From: an uncultured Desulfovibrio sp.
Lineage (GTDB): Bacteria; Desulfobacterota; Desulfovibrionia; Desulfovibrionales; Desulfovibrionaceae
Assembly (NCBI GenBank): GCA_937926875.1
Contig: CALBAX010000039.1
Location: 29,126-93,125, forward strand
Length of the DNA: 64,000 bases
Reading direction: 5' to 3'
Shown here: positions 22,777 through 31,121 of the stretch, piece after piece
Position numbering within the stretch: position 1 is the first letter of the stretch
Layout: every line of letters starts with the position of its first letter
The notes under the pieces: model-generated
Told to the model about the DNA's origin: nothing
Databases searched by the model: none
The model's input: the letters and a program-made list of their open reading frames with translations, nothing else
Made by a program: the position numbers and the translations under genes

Positions 22777-23691
22777 TCAGTCCCCGCAGGCCCCGGCAGG
22801 ATCGCGGAAGGCCGCGGCCAGCGTGAGCGTCTGACGCGTGGCGGCCACATCGTGCACACGATGCCAGAACAGCCCCTTTTCCCAGAGCATGGCCGTGGCC
22901 ACCTGGGTGGCGCAGCCCCGCTCCTGGGTGGTGAGGCCCAGCAGCTGCCCGAACATGGACTTCATGGACAGGCCCATGAGCACGGGCCGCCCGAAAGCGA
23001 GCCAGTCCTCCGCATGGGCCAGCAGCTCCAGATTATGACGCAACGTCTTGCCGAAACCGATGCCGGGATCCAGCACGATGTGCTCTTCCGGCAGACCGGC
23101 GGCGGTCAGGCGGTGCAGCTCTCGCTCGAAAAAGGCCATGACCTCGGAGCGCACGTCCGTGTAGCGGGGATCTTTCTGCATGACGTCCGGCCTGCCCTGG
23201 CTGTGCATGAGCACGTACCCGGGCTTGTACTGGACGAGCACGTCCAGCAGGCCGGGATCGAAGGCACAGGCCGAGATGTCGTTGACGATCTGCACACCCT
23301 CTTCCAGCACGGCAGCCGCCGTGGCCGCATGGTAGGTGTCCACGGAGAGCATGACGCCGGGGATCTCCCGCCGCAGCTCGCGCAGCACGGGCATGAGGCG
23401 CAGCAGCTCCTGCTCCGGCGTCAGGGCCTGCGCGCCGGGCCGGGAGGATTCCGCTCCCAGGTCGAGGATGTCGGCCCCTTCCGCATGCAGGCGCATGGCA
23501 TGGGCCAGCCCCAGGTCCGCGGAATCATGCGTGCCGCCGTCATAGAAGGAATCCGGTGTCAGGTTGACGATGCCCATAACGCCAAAGGGGGCAGAGGTCG
23601 TCACCGCCCCGCCCCCAAGACACAGCCAGGAGCCGCCCCGGCGGGACGGCTCCCCAGACATATGGTTATTGCTTGCGCTGTTCGTTTTCAT
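22777..23691 (-). CDS. folP: Dihydropteroate synthase
   Basis: A 304-residue TIM-barrel enzyme joining 4-aminobenzoate to hydroxymethyl-dihydropterin pyrophosphate, the target of sulfonamides. Motifs: GVMGIVNLTPDSFYDGG, DILDLGAESSRPGA, MLSVDTYHAATAAA, IVNDISA, YVLMHSQGRP, IVLDPGIGFGKT and, near the end, VHDVAATRQ. Start 23691 follows AGGAAG and overlaps the end of ftsH by 26 bp; ATG 23661 is the alternative without a ribosome site. The ftsH-folP pairing is common in bacteria. Confidence 0.95.
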   Translation of the reverse strand: MKTNSASNNHMSGEPSRRGGSWLCLGGGAVTTSAPFGVMGIVNLTPDSFYDGGTHDSADLGLAHAMRLHAEGADILDLGAESSRPGAQALTPEQELLRLMPVLRELRREIPGVMLSVDTYHAATAAAVLEEGVQIVNDISACAFDPGLLDVLVQYKPGYVLMHSQGRPDVMQKDPRYTDVRSEVMAFFERELHRLTAAGLPEEHIVLDPGIGFGKTLRHNLELLAHAEDWLAFGRPVLMGLSMKSMFGQLLGLTTQERGCATQVATAMLWEKGLFWHRVHDVAATRQTLTLAAAFRDPAGACGD

Positions 23692-25660
23692 CGTCTTCCT
23701 GCGTCCTGCTGCCCGTCTCGGCATCGCCCTGCTCCGCCTTTTCGGGAGCCGCCTCAGCCGCCTTGTCCGCTTCGGGCGCCGCGGCGTCCGTATCGGCCGG
23801 ATCCGGCTCCAGCACGAAGTCCCCGTCAGGAGCGGCCTTCACCGGCTTGCCGTTGGCATCCAGCGGCGGCAGGGGCTTGTCCTCCATGAGCAGATCCAGC
23901 TCTTCGCCGCTGATGGTCTCACGTTCCAGCAGGGCCTGCGCGATGCGGTCCAGGGTCGCGCGATTGTCTTCCAGCAGCTTGAGGCAGCGGGCATGGGCCT
24001 CTTCCACGATGCGCTTGACTTCGGCGTCCACCAGACGGGCGGTCTCTTCGCTGTAGTTCTTGTTCTGTACCCATTCGCGGCCGATGAAGACCTCCTCACC
24101 GGTCTCACCGATGGACAGGGTGCCGATGGCATCGCTCATGCCCCATTCACAGACCATCTTGCGGGCCATGCGGGTCACGCGTTCGATGTCGTTGGAAGCG
24201 CCGGTGGTGATGTCGTCAAAAACGATCTCTTCCGCCACACGTCCCCCCAGCAGCACCACCAGATTGTTGCGCAGATAATTGCGCGAGTAGCCGTGGCGGT
24301 CTTCCTCGGGCAGCTGCATGGTCAGGCCCAGGGCGCGGCCGCGGGGGATGATGGTGACCTTGTGCACGGGATCGGAACCGGGCAGCAGGCGGGCCGCCAG
24401 GGCATGGCCGCCTTCGTGGTAGGCCGTGATGCGCTTTTCCTCATCGGAAAGGATCAGGCTGCGGCGTTCGCGGCCCATGAGCACCTTGTCCTTGGCGTAT
24501 TCGAAGTCGTGCATGTCCACCTTGGTGGCATTGAGCTTGGCGGCCTGCAGGGCGGCTTCGTTGACCAGGTTCTCCAGATCGGCGCCGGAGAAGCCCGGCG
24601 TACCGCGGGCCAGGGTATCCAGATCCACGTCGGGATCCAGGGGCGTACGCTTGGTGTGGACCTCGAGGATACGGCGGCGGCCGCGCAGGTCAGGCGTGGG
24701 CACCACCACCTGACGGTCGAAACGGCCGGGACGCAGCAGGGCCGGGTCCAGAACGTCGGGACGGTTGGTGGCGGCCAGCAGGATGACGCCCTCGTTGCTC
24801 TCGAAGCCGTCCATCTCCACCAGCAGCTGGTTCAGGGTCTGCTCACGTTCGTCATGACCGCCGCCCAGGCCGGCGCCACGCTTGCGGCCCACGGCGTCGA
24901 TCTCGTCGATGAAGATGAGGCAGGGGGCGTTCTTCTTGCCCTGCACGAACAGGTCGCGCACACGGGAGGCACCCACGCCCACGAACATCTCGACGAAGTC
25001 CGAGCCGGAGATGGAGAAGAACGGCACACCGGCCTCACCGGCCACGGCGCGGGCCAGCAGCGTCTTGCCGGTACCCGGAGGGCCCACCAGCAGCACGCCC
25101 TTGGGGATGCGGCCGCCCAGACGGGTGAACTTTTTGGGGTTGGACAGGAATTCCACCACTTCGGACAGCTCGTCCTTGGCTTCATCCACACCGGCCACGT
25201 CCTCAAAGGTCACACGGGCCGAGTCCTGGTTGAGCAGGCGGGCGCGGGAACGGCCAAAGCTCATGGCCTTGCCGCCGCCTCCCTGCATCTGGCGCATGAA
25301 GAAGATCCAGACGCCGATGAGCAGCAGCATGGGGAACCACGACACCAGCAGGGTCATGTACCAGGGCTGTTCTTCCGGCGGCTGGGCCTTGACTTCCACC
25401 TTTTTGTCCAGCAGGCGGGACACCAGCTCATTGTCACGCGGGGCGTAGGTCTGGACGGAGGCACCGTCCGGGCCGCGCCCGATGAGGGTGTTGCCCTGGA
25501 TCTCCACAGAGCTGATCTGCCCGCCGTCCACACGGCTGATGAAATCCGTGTAGGACACCTTTTGGGCCGAGCTTTGCGGCTGCTGGAACATATTGAAAAG
25601 CATGACCATCGCAAGGACTATGGCAGCCCAGAGCATCAGGTTGCGACTAAACTGATTCAA
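23666..25660 (-). CDS. ftsH: ATP-dependent zinc metalloprotease FtsH
   Basis: A 664-residue membrane AAA+ protease. I chose TTG 25660 (NQFSRNLMLW follows) because GGAGG sits just upstream; the frame runs to 25762 without support. Two membrane helices (~8-25 and ~115-135, MTLLVSWFPMLLLIGVWIFF) bracket a periplasmic domain. The AAA+ module has GPPGTGKT (~190), IFIDEID and the SRH region ATNRPDVLDPALLRPGRFDRQ. The protease zinc motif HEGGH is near residue 415, with a third ligand Asp downstream. The C-terminal tail is acidic and Ala-rich. FtsH degrades misassembled membrane proteins and regulators such as LpxC. First gene of the ftsH-galU cluster. Confidence 0.97.
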   Translation of the reverse strand: MNQFSRNLMLWAAIVLAMVMLFNMFQQPQSSAQKVSYTDFISRVDGGQISSVEIQGNTLIGRGPDGASVQTYAPRDNELVSRLLDKKVEVKAQPPEEQPWYMTLLVSWFPMLLLIGVWIFFMRQMQGGGGKAMSFGRSRARLLNQDSARVTFEDVAGVDEAKDELSEVVEFLSNPKKFTRLGGRIPKGVLLVGPPGTGKTLLARAVAGEAGVPFFSISGSDFVEMFVGVGASRVRDLFVQGKKNAPCLIFIDEIDAVGRKRGAGLGGGHDEREQTLNQLLVEMDGFESNEGVILLAATNRPDVLDPALLRPGRFDRQVVVPTPDLRGRRRILEVHTKRTPLDPDVDLDTLARGTPGFSGADLENLVNEAALQAAKLNATKVDMHDFEYAKDKVLMGRERRSLILSDEEKRITAYHEGGHALAARLLPGSDPVHKVTIIPRGRALGLTMQLPEEDRHGYSRNYLRNNLVVLLGGRVAEEIVFDDITTGASNDIERVTRMARKMVCEWGMSDAIGTLSIGETGEEVFIGREWVQNKNYSEETARLVDAEVKRIVEEAHARCLKLLEDNRATLDRIAQALLERETISGEELDLLMEDKPLPPLDANGKPVKAAPDGDFVLEPDPADTDAAAPEADKAAEAAPEKAEQGDAETGSRTQEDDENEQRKQ

Positions 25661-25662
25661 TT

Positions 25663-26138
25663 CGGCCTCCACTGCAGAGCGGTAAAGCGTTGTGCTGATG
25701 GCGCACCGGTCTGCGCCAAGGATCCAAGGTACTCTGACCGGCGGCACGGTGTCAATCGACACCGGTCAGGGATCAAAAACAAGATAAGTCTCTTTTCCCG
25801 TCTGGCAATGGGCAGGGCCGGAGGGACAGGGAAACGCGCGACCGTGGGCACGGACGGCGACGTGTTCACGCGGCGGGGACGGAGGGACGGGGGAACGCGA
25901 TGCCTGCCGTCCCTGCCGGCAGCCCCGCCGGAGCCTGCCCGGGCCAGAAAGGGCACGTCCCCGCTCCGGGGACAGACAGCCTGGCCTTACGATACGGGCA
26001 CGGGCGCCTTGTCCGCCATGCCCGCCACAGGCCCTCGGCCCGGGGCATCGTCGCAGCGCGGCTCCCTGCCGCACGCCAGCCCTCGCAGGCCGGGCTTGCT
26101 TTCCCCCGGGCTTTGTGTCACATATATGCCTGTCGTGC
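25663..26138. other. Intergenic region between ftsH and tRNA-Sec
   Basis: No credible gene on either strand. It must hold the ftsH promoter, which I could not resolve. A compound dyad lies at ~25734-25769 (CTGACCGG..GGTGTC-AATC-GACACC..GGTCAG), about 75-110 bp upstream of the ftsH start, and could be an operator or 5' leader hairpin. Confidence 0.4.
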
Positions 26139-26232
26139 GGAGGCGTGTCGTCACCGGTGTGGCGCCCGGTCTTCAAAACCGGTGGCAGGCTTAACCGTCT
26201 GTGGTAGGTTCGACTCCTATACGCCTCCGCCA
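26139..26232 (+). tRNA. selC: tRNA-Sec (selenocysteine), anticodon UCA
   Basis: A 94-nt RNA with the hallmarks of bacterial tRNA-Sec: an 8-bp acceptor stem (GGAGGCGT with ACGCCTCC), discriminator G and encoded CCA, a long extra arm, an extended D arm, and anticodon loop CTTCAAA with TCA at 26173-26175. The T arm is GTAGG-TTCGACT-CCTAT. It pairs functionally with selA in the window, so UGA can be read as selenocysteine in this organism. Confidence 0.95.
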
Positions 26233-26248
26233 CTCCCGCCAACATCCC

Positions 26249-26280
26249 GTCCGCAAGCCTCGTGCCCGCGGACTTTTTTT
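26249..26280 (+). terminator. Terminator of tRNA-Sec
   Basis: GTCCGC (26249-26254) with GCGGAC (26268-26273), followed by seven T, 17 bp after the encoded CCA. Confidence 0.75.
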
Positions 26281-26404
26281 GTCCCCTCCTGTCCAGGCAT
26301 ACCGGAGACGGACGGGCTCCCAGGATCCCCCGCACCTCTCCCGCAAAGCATCGGGGTACCGTCAGCGCATTGCCTTTTGTCCGCCTGCCGGGCATGATCA
26401 GATC

Positions 26405-27142
26405 ATGTCGCGCCCCCCATCCTCTTCCCCGTTGCCGCCCCTGCTGCTGGCAGCCTGCCCTTTCCCGTCCAGCTCCGGCCAGTTTTCTGCCGTGCGGCTT
26501 CCAGAACTGCCGGGGGGCCGCCTGCTGGCGGCAGAAGACCAGGCCCACATGGCGGCTTTCCGCCTTCCGGCCGAGCGTGACAAACGCCATCTGGCACGGC
26601 TGCTGCTGACGGTGCTGCTGCATCGCGCCGCCCTTACCGGCCTGCCCGCCCTGCCCTCTTTGGGCTGGCATCCCCTGCCGCAGCTCTTCCGCCATGCGGC
26701 ACAGGCCCGGCTCTTCCTCGCCCGCCATGCCTGCCCCCGCCTGCACCGCCTGCCTTCGGGCCGCCCGTGGCTGGAGGGCTTTTCTGTCAGCTTCAGTTAC
26801 AGCGAACAGGCGGCCTTCTGCCTGCTGGCCGGGCCCGATACCAGCCCCGGTGTGGATGCCGAGGCCCTGACGGGCCCGGCGCCGTCCGCGTCGGCCTTCT
26901 CGTCCCGGGAGCTTCCCTCCTGCCTTCCCCCAGCCGCCCGGCAGCGGGAGCATCTGCGTCGCTGGACCATCAAGGAAGCCGTCTTCAAGGCCGCCGGCAC
27001 GGGCTGCGACCGCCCCCCGCGCCTGCTGGACAGCGGCCGCAGCGGCCAGCGCACAGGCGACATCATGCTGGATGCTGCCCGCTACCGCTGGCATCAGCTG
27101 CCCTGCCCCGGTCACTGGCTCTGTGTGGCGGTACGGGGCTGA
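26405..27142 (+). CDS. 4'-phosphopantetheinyl transferase superfamily protein (Sfp-like)
   Basis: A 245-residue protein whose C-terminal half carries the two PPTase magnesium motifs, PGVDAEAL (GVD.E type) and WTIKEAVFKAAGTG (W..KEA..K). These enzymes move phosphopantetheine from CoA to acyl or peptidyl carrier proteins. The length and spacing between the motifs suit the Sfp/EntD-like type rather than the short AcpS. ATG 26405 is the first Met of the conserved part; no strong ribosome site is seen and the N terminus is Pro/Ser-rich. It lies between tRNA-Sec and trmD. No polyketide or NRPS genes are nearby, so the target carrier protein may be that of fatty-acid synthesis. Confidence 0.75.
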   Translation: MSRPPSSSPLPPLLLAACPFPSSSGQFSAVRLPELPGGRLLAAEDQAHMAAFRLPAERDKRHLARLLLTVLLHRAALTGLPALPSLGWHPLPQLFRHAAQARLFLARHACPRLHRLPSGRPWLEGFSVSFSYSEQAAFCLLAGPDTSPGVDAEALTGPAPSASAFSSRELPSCLPPAARQREHLRRWTIKEAVFKAAGTGCDRPPRLLDSGRSGQRTGDIMLDAARYRWHQLPCPGHWLCVAVRG

Positions 27143-27255
27143 GGCCTCCGTTTCCGGTATGCCAGGTCGTCCGGCCATGCTGGCCCCTTGCCCACCTGTG
27201 CCTGTATACGCAAACATCGCTTGCCTTATGTCCGCTTTTGGGTCACTGTGCGCCC

Positions 27256-28551
27256 ATGCTTCGCTTTCATCTGGTCAGCCTCTTCCCGGAGTTTTTCCGC
27301 TCGCCCCTTGAGACGGCGCTGCTGGGCCGCGCCCGCGAGGCAGGCATCGTGGACTTTTCCTTCCATGATCCGCGCAGCTTCAGCACCAGCCGCCACCATC
27401 ATGTGGACGACCGCCCCTACGGCGGCGGTCCCGGCATGGTCATGCAGGGCGAACCCGTGGCCGCGGCGCTGCGCTCCATCGAGAAGCCGGGACGCATGAT
27501 CCTGCTGGCTCCCAGCGGACGTCCCCTCAATGACGCGCTGGCCCGCGAACTGGCGCGGGAAGAAGACCTGACCCTGGTCTGCGGCCGTTATGAAGGACTG
27601 GATGCCCGTCTGCTGGACATCTTCCCCCTGGAGCCCGTGAGCGTGGGCGAAGCCGTGCTCAACGGCGGCGAGACGGCGGCCCTGGCCGTCATCGAGTCCG
27701 TGGCGCGGCTGGTGCCCGGCTTCATGGGCAAGGAAGAGTCCGGGGACGACGAAAGTTTTTCCCACGGCCTGCTGGAGTACCCCCATTATACGCGGCCCGA
27801 AATCCTGGAGGGCCGCGAGGTGCCGGAGGTGCTGCGGGGCGGGGACCATGGCGCCGTAGCGCGCTGGCGGCGGCAGCAGTCGCTGGCCACCACGCTGCGG
27901 GTGCGGCCAGACCTGCTGGACAACGCGCCCCTGGTGGCGGAAGATGCCCGCCATCTGGCCACGCTGTCCCGAAGCAGGGCCGGCAGGAACCTTTCTTTCT
28001 GTCTCGTGCACTATCCCGTGCTGCTGGGCCGGAAAAATTCCGGCGTTTCCTCTTTGACAAATTTGGATATTCACGATATAGCCCGGATTTCCCGCAGCTA
28101 TGCGATGGGACCGTTCTATGCCGTGACCCCGCTGGAGGACCAGCAGCGTCTGCTACAGGCCATAGTGCGGCACTGGACGCAGGGCGCGGGAAGCAGGGGC
28201 AATCCGGACCGGGCCCAGGCGCTCGCCACGGTTTGTCCTGCCGAATCCGTGGATGCCGCTGTGGAACATCTCACGGAGCGCACGGGCATGCGGCCCAGAG
28301 TGGTGGCGAGTTCCGCCTCCTGGCCCGCTCACAAGCACGCGCCCCCGCCGCTTTGTCCGGCGGATGTGTGCCGCATGTGCGAAGAAGGTCCTGTGCTGCT
28401 GTTGCTGGGTACGGCCCAGGGGCTGGCCCCTGAGGTGCTCGCCCGGTGTGACGGGGTGCTCAGGCCCATACGGTGTCTGGGCTACAACCACCTTTCGGTG
28501 CGGAGCGCGGCCGCTATCCTGGCCGACAGAATTTTGGGCGATTACAAGTAA
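27256..28551 (+). CDS. trmD: tRNA (guanine37-N1)-methyltransferase TrmD fused to a second SPOUT-type domain
   Basis: A 431-residue protein. Residues 1 to ~240 are TrmD: RFHLVSLFPEFFRSPLE, DDRPYGGGPGMVM, LVCGRYEGLDARLL and SVGEAVLNGGETAAL form the trefoil-knot SAM site; it methylates G37 of tRNAs and prevents frameshifting. Residues ~250-431 (NLSFCLVHYPVLLG, TNLDIHDIARISRSYAM, VLLLLGTAQGLAPEVL, IRCLGYNHLSVRSAAAILADR) match the SAM-dependent RNA methyltransferase domain known from Thermotoga TM1570, which ends in its own knot motif (YNHLSVRSA). Normal bacterial TrmD is ~250 residues, so this is a two-enzyme fusion. ATG 27256 lacks a good ribosome site. It heads trmD-rplS-rnhB-yraN-rsmI, the detached half of the rpsP operon. 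Confidence 0.93.
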   Translation: MLRFHLVSLFPEFFRSPLETALLGRAREAGIVDFSFHDPRSFSTSRHHHVDDRPYGGGPGMVMQGEPVAAALRSIEKPGRMILLAPSGRPLNDALARELAREEDLTLVCGRYEGLDARLLDIFPLEPVSVGEAVLNGGETAALAVIESVARLVPGFMGKEESGDDESFSHGLLEYPHYTRPEILEGREVPEVLRGGDHGAVARWRRQQSLATTLRVRPDLLDNAPLVAEDARHLATLSRSRAGRNLSFCLVHYPVLLGRKNSGVSSLTNLDIHDIARISRSYAMGPFYAVTPLEDQQRLLQAIVRHWTQGAGSRGNPDRAQALATVCPAESVDAAVEHLTERTGMRPRVVASSASWPAHKHAPPPLCPADVCRMCEEGPVLLLLGTAQGLAPEVLARCDGVLRPIRCLGYNHLSVRSAAAILADRILGDYK

Positions 28552-28612
28552 ACGCCACAGTTTTTCTTCACGACGACAGCCGTCCCAAGGCTGCGTATTT
28601 AAGGAGTAGGGC

Positions 28613-28960
28613 ATGGATATCATTAAGAAAATTGAACGTGAAAATATGCGTATGGATATGCCCGTGTTTCGCTCCGGCGACACGGTGAAAGTGCATCTGC
28701 GCATCGTGGAAGGCGAAAAAGAGCGTATTCAGGTGTTCCAGGGCAACGTGATCCGCATCCAGCGCGGCACCACCGACGCCACCTTCACCGTGCGCAAGAT
28801 CTCTGACGGCGTGGGCGTGGAACGCATCTTCCCCCTGCACTCCCCCTTTATCGACCATGTGGAAGTGGTGAGCCAGGGCCGCGTGCGCCGCAGCCGTCTG
28901 TACTACCTGCGCGCCCTCAAGGGCAAAGCCGCCCGCATCAAGCCCCGCGGCCGCTTCTGA
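28613..28960 (+). CDS. rplS: 50S ribosomal protein L19
   Basis: 115 residues, the usual size. It begins MDIIKKIERENMR and has the KOW-like core FRSGDTVKVHLRIVEGEKER and RKISDGVGVERIFPLHSPFI, ending in a basic tail. TAAGGAGTAGGGC precedes the ATG. L19 lies at the 30S-50S interface. It is 61 bp after trmD, as in most bacteria. Confidence 0.98.
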   Translation: MDIIKKIERENMRMDMPVFRSGDTVKVHLRIVEGEKERIQVFQGNVIRIQRGTTDATFTVRKISDGVGVERIFPLHSPFIDHVEVVSQGRVRRSRLYYLRALKGKAARIKPRGRF

Positions 28961-29095
28961 TTCGCAGCCCTGCGGAATGTCCATGGCGGCCCGAGGGTCC
29001 TGTGAACATGCCCGGGCAGAATACGAACGGAATGAACCTCACCCTGCCTTGCGCGGGGTGAGGTCTTTGGCGTTGTAGCAGCAGAGTGGAACAAG

Positions 29096-29815
29096 ATGCC
29101 CCCCCGTCGCAAAAGATCCTCCGCCATACCGGCTCCGGAACAGGGCCTGCTCTGTGCCCTGCCCTCCCGTCCCCTGCTCATGGCGGGCATCGATGAGGCG
29201 GGCCGTGGCTGTCTGGCCGGCCCCGTCGTGGCGGCGGCCGTCATCCTGCCGGACGGATACGACCTGCCTGGCCTCACGGATTCCAAGGCCCTGAGCGCCG
29301 CCCAGAGGGGACATCTGGCGCCCCTGATCCGCGGCTGTGCCCTGGCCTGGGGGCTGGGCGTGGTCTGGCCCGCCACCATCGACCGCATCAACATCCTTCA
29401 AGCCACCTTCGAGGCCATGAGCCGCGCCGTGGCCAGCCTCAGGCGCAGGCCCGGCCTGTTGCTGGTGGACGGCAACAAGACCGTGCCCGAGCCCATCCTG
29501 CTGCCGCACTGGCGCAAACGTCATGCCGACGCCCCCGATCTGCCCCGCCAGAATGCCGTGGTGGGCGGGGACAGCACCGTGCCTGCCATCTCCGCGGCCT
29601 CTGTCCTGGCCAAGACGTACAGGGACATGCTCATGGAGCATCTGGACCGGCACCATCCCGGCTACGGCTTCGCCCGCCACAAGGGATACGGCACGGCAGA
29701 CCATTACGAGGCCCTGCGCCGCCTGGGGCCCTGCCGCCAGCACCGGCTGACCTTTCGCGGCGTGCTGTCCGGCAGGGACGAAGGCCTCGGGGCCCGGCAG
29801 GGGAGCCTGCTGTGA
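29096..29815 (+). CDS. rnhB: Ribonuclease HII
   Basis: A 239-residue nuclease that cuts at ribonucleotides embedded in DNA and removes RNA from RNA/DNA hybrids. AGIDEAGRGCLAGPVVAAA holds the first catalytic Asp-Glu pair, LLLVDGNKTVPE the next Asp, and VVGGDSTVPAISAASVLAKTYRD the last; HKGYGTADHYEAL closes the fold. The start at ATG 29096 gives a ~25-residue basic leader before the conserved part. The last bases overlap the GTG start of yraN (29812). Confidence 0.96.
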   Translation: MPPRRKRSSAIPAPEQGLLCALPSRPLLMAGIDEAGRGCLAGPVVAAAVILPDGYDLPGLTDSKALSAAQRGHLAPLIRGCALAWGLGVVWPATIDRINILQATFEAMSRAVASLRRRPGLLLVDGNKTVPEPILLPHWRKRHADAPDLPRQNAVVGGDSTVPAISAASVLAKTYRDMLMEHLDRHHPGYGFARHKGYGTADHYEALRRLGPCRQHRLTFRGVLSGRDEGLGARQGSLL

Positions 29816-30294
29816 GTTTCCTTTCCCGCCTGCGCCGTCTGGGCGATCCTTCCGGGCCACCGGCAGGGAGCGGGCTTGCAGGCGGGGATCACAAGGCCGC
29901 CCTGGGCCGTGCCGGAGAGGACGCCGCCGCCACCCTGCTGCATTCGCACGGCATGCGCATCCTGGCCCGCAACTGGCGCAGCGGCCCGCTGGAACTTGAT
30001 CTTGTCTGCCGGGAGGGCGACACTCTTGTTTTCGTGGAAGTCAAAACGCGCGGTCCGGGCAGCCTGGGCAGCGCCCTGGACGCGGTGGGGCCGCGCAAAC
30101 GGCAGATCCTGATCCGGGCTGCACGGGCCTGGCTGGCCGCACATGACCAGTGGCACCTGCCCTGCCGCTTTGACCTCGTCTGTATCGAACCGGGGCCCAC
30201 GGGCCCGCATATGGAGCACATCCGCCATGCTTTCGACCTCTCCGGCCCCGGGCCATCTGTGGATAGTGGCCACGCCTCTTGGCAACCCTGGTGA
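29812..30294 (+). CDS. yraN: YraN/UPF0102 family putative endonuclease
   Basis: 160 residues with the UPF0102 core: LGRAGEDAAATLLHSHGMRILARNWR, then GPLELDLVCREGDTLVFVEVKTR, the restriction-endonuclease-like E..D..E.K nuclease signature. The GTG start overlaps the rnhB stop (29812-29815). The N terminus is ~30 residues longer than the family core. The 3' end overlaps rsmI by 68 bp in another frame; the family core ends earlier, at RFDLVCIE, so the overlapping tail is probably dispensable. Role unresolved; possibly DNA uptake or repair. Confidence 0.88.
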   Translation: MSFLSRLRRLGDPSGPPAGSGLAGGDHKAALGRAGEDAAATLLHSHGMRILARNWRSGPLELDLVCREGDTLVFVEVKTRGPGSLGSALDAVGPRKRQILIRAARAWLAAHDQWHLPCRFDLVCIEPGPTGPHMEHIRHAFDLSGPGPSVDSGHASWQPW

Positions 30295-31075
30295 CCTTTC
30301 CCCCCGCGCCCGCGAGATCCTGGCCGGTGCCGACCTCATCCTGGCCGAGGACACCCGTCGCGCCGGGCTGCTGTGCAGTCAGTGCAACATCCCTGCCCGC
30401 CGCTTCCTGAGCTTCCATGACCACAACGAGAGCGAACGGCAGGAAGAGGTCCTGCGCCTGCTGCGGCAGGGACAGAACCTGGCCCTGGTCTCGGATGCGG
30501 GCACGCCCCTGCTGGCCGACCCCGGCTACCGTCTGGTGCGCGCCTGCCGGGCCGAAGGCCTGCCCGTCTCGCCCGTGCCCGGCCCTTCGGCGCCGGTGAC
30601 GGCCCTTTCCGCCGCGGGCATCCCTCCCCTGCCCTATACCTTTCTGGGCTTTTTGCCGCGTGATGCCGCGGGCCGCCGCGCCACGCTCTCGGCCTTTGCC
30701 CGCACGCCGGGCTCGCTCATCTTCTTCGAGCGCAAGGACCGCCTGCGCGAGAGCCTGGCCCAGGCCGCGGAACTGCTGGGCCCCCGGGCCGTGGCCGTAT
30801 GCCGGGAATTGACCAAGACCCATGAGGAATTTATACTTGGCCGTCTGGAGAAATGGCAGGAGCTGCCTGAAGAACTGCTGGGCGAGATCACGGTCATCAT
30901 CGGCCCGCCGGAACAGAAGGAGCGCGCCGATGAAGCCGAGGCACGCCGGGCGCTGGCAGCTGTCGCGGCCGCCGCGGACGAGCGCCTCAAGCCCAAGGAG
31001 GTGGCCCGCCGGGCCCAGGAGATGGCCCCCGGCTGGAGCGCCAAGGAGCTTTACGAGCTGCTGACCCGCGCCTGA
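30227..31075 (+). CDS. rsmI: 16S rRNA (cytidine1402-2'-O)-methyltransferase
   Basis: A 282-residue tetrapyrrole-methylase-fold enzyme that 2'-O-methylates C1402 in the decoding centre. Typical motifs: LWIVATPLGNPGDLSPRA, LILAEDTRRAG, LVSDAGTPLLADPGYRLVRAC, PVPGPSAPVTALSAAGIP, YTFLGFLPR, FFERKDRL and VCRELTKTHEEF. ATG 30227 is preceded by GGAG (30213-30216) inside yraN. It is last in the rnhB-yraN-rsmI string. Confidence 0.96.
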   Translation: MLSTSPAPGHLWIVATPLGNPGDLSPRAREILAGADLILAEDTRRAGLLCSQCNIPARRFLSFHDHNESERQEEVLRLLRQGQNLALVSDAGTPLLADPGYRLVRACRAEGLPVSPVPGPSAPVTALSAAGIPPLPYTFLGFLPRDAAGRRATLSAFARTPGSLIFFERKDRLRESLAQAAELLGPRAVAVCRELTKTHEEFILGRLEKWQELPEELLGEITVIIGPPEQKERADEAEARRALAAVAAAADERLKPKEVARRAQEMAPGWSAKELYELLTRA

Positions 31076-31121
31076 GCCTTTCTCCGTCACGGAACCGACC
31101 GCCCAACCAAGCGAGCCCGTC

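Noticed and set aside
23564..26194. 876-codon open frame on the plus strand
   Set aside because: Antisense to ftsH and running through tRNA-Sec; ftsH has full domain support.
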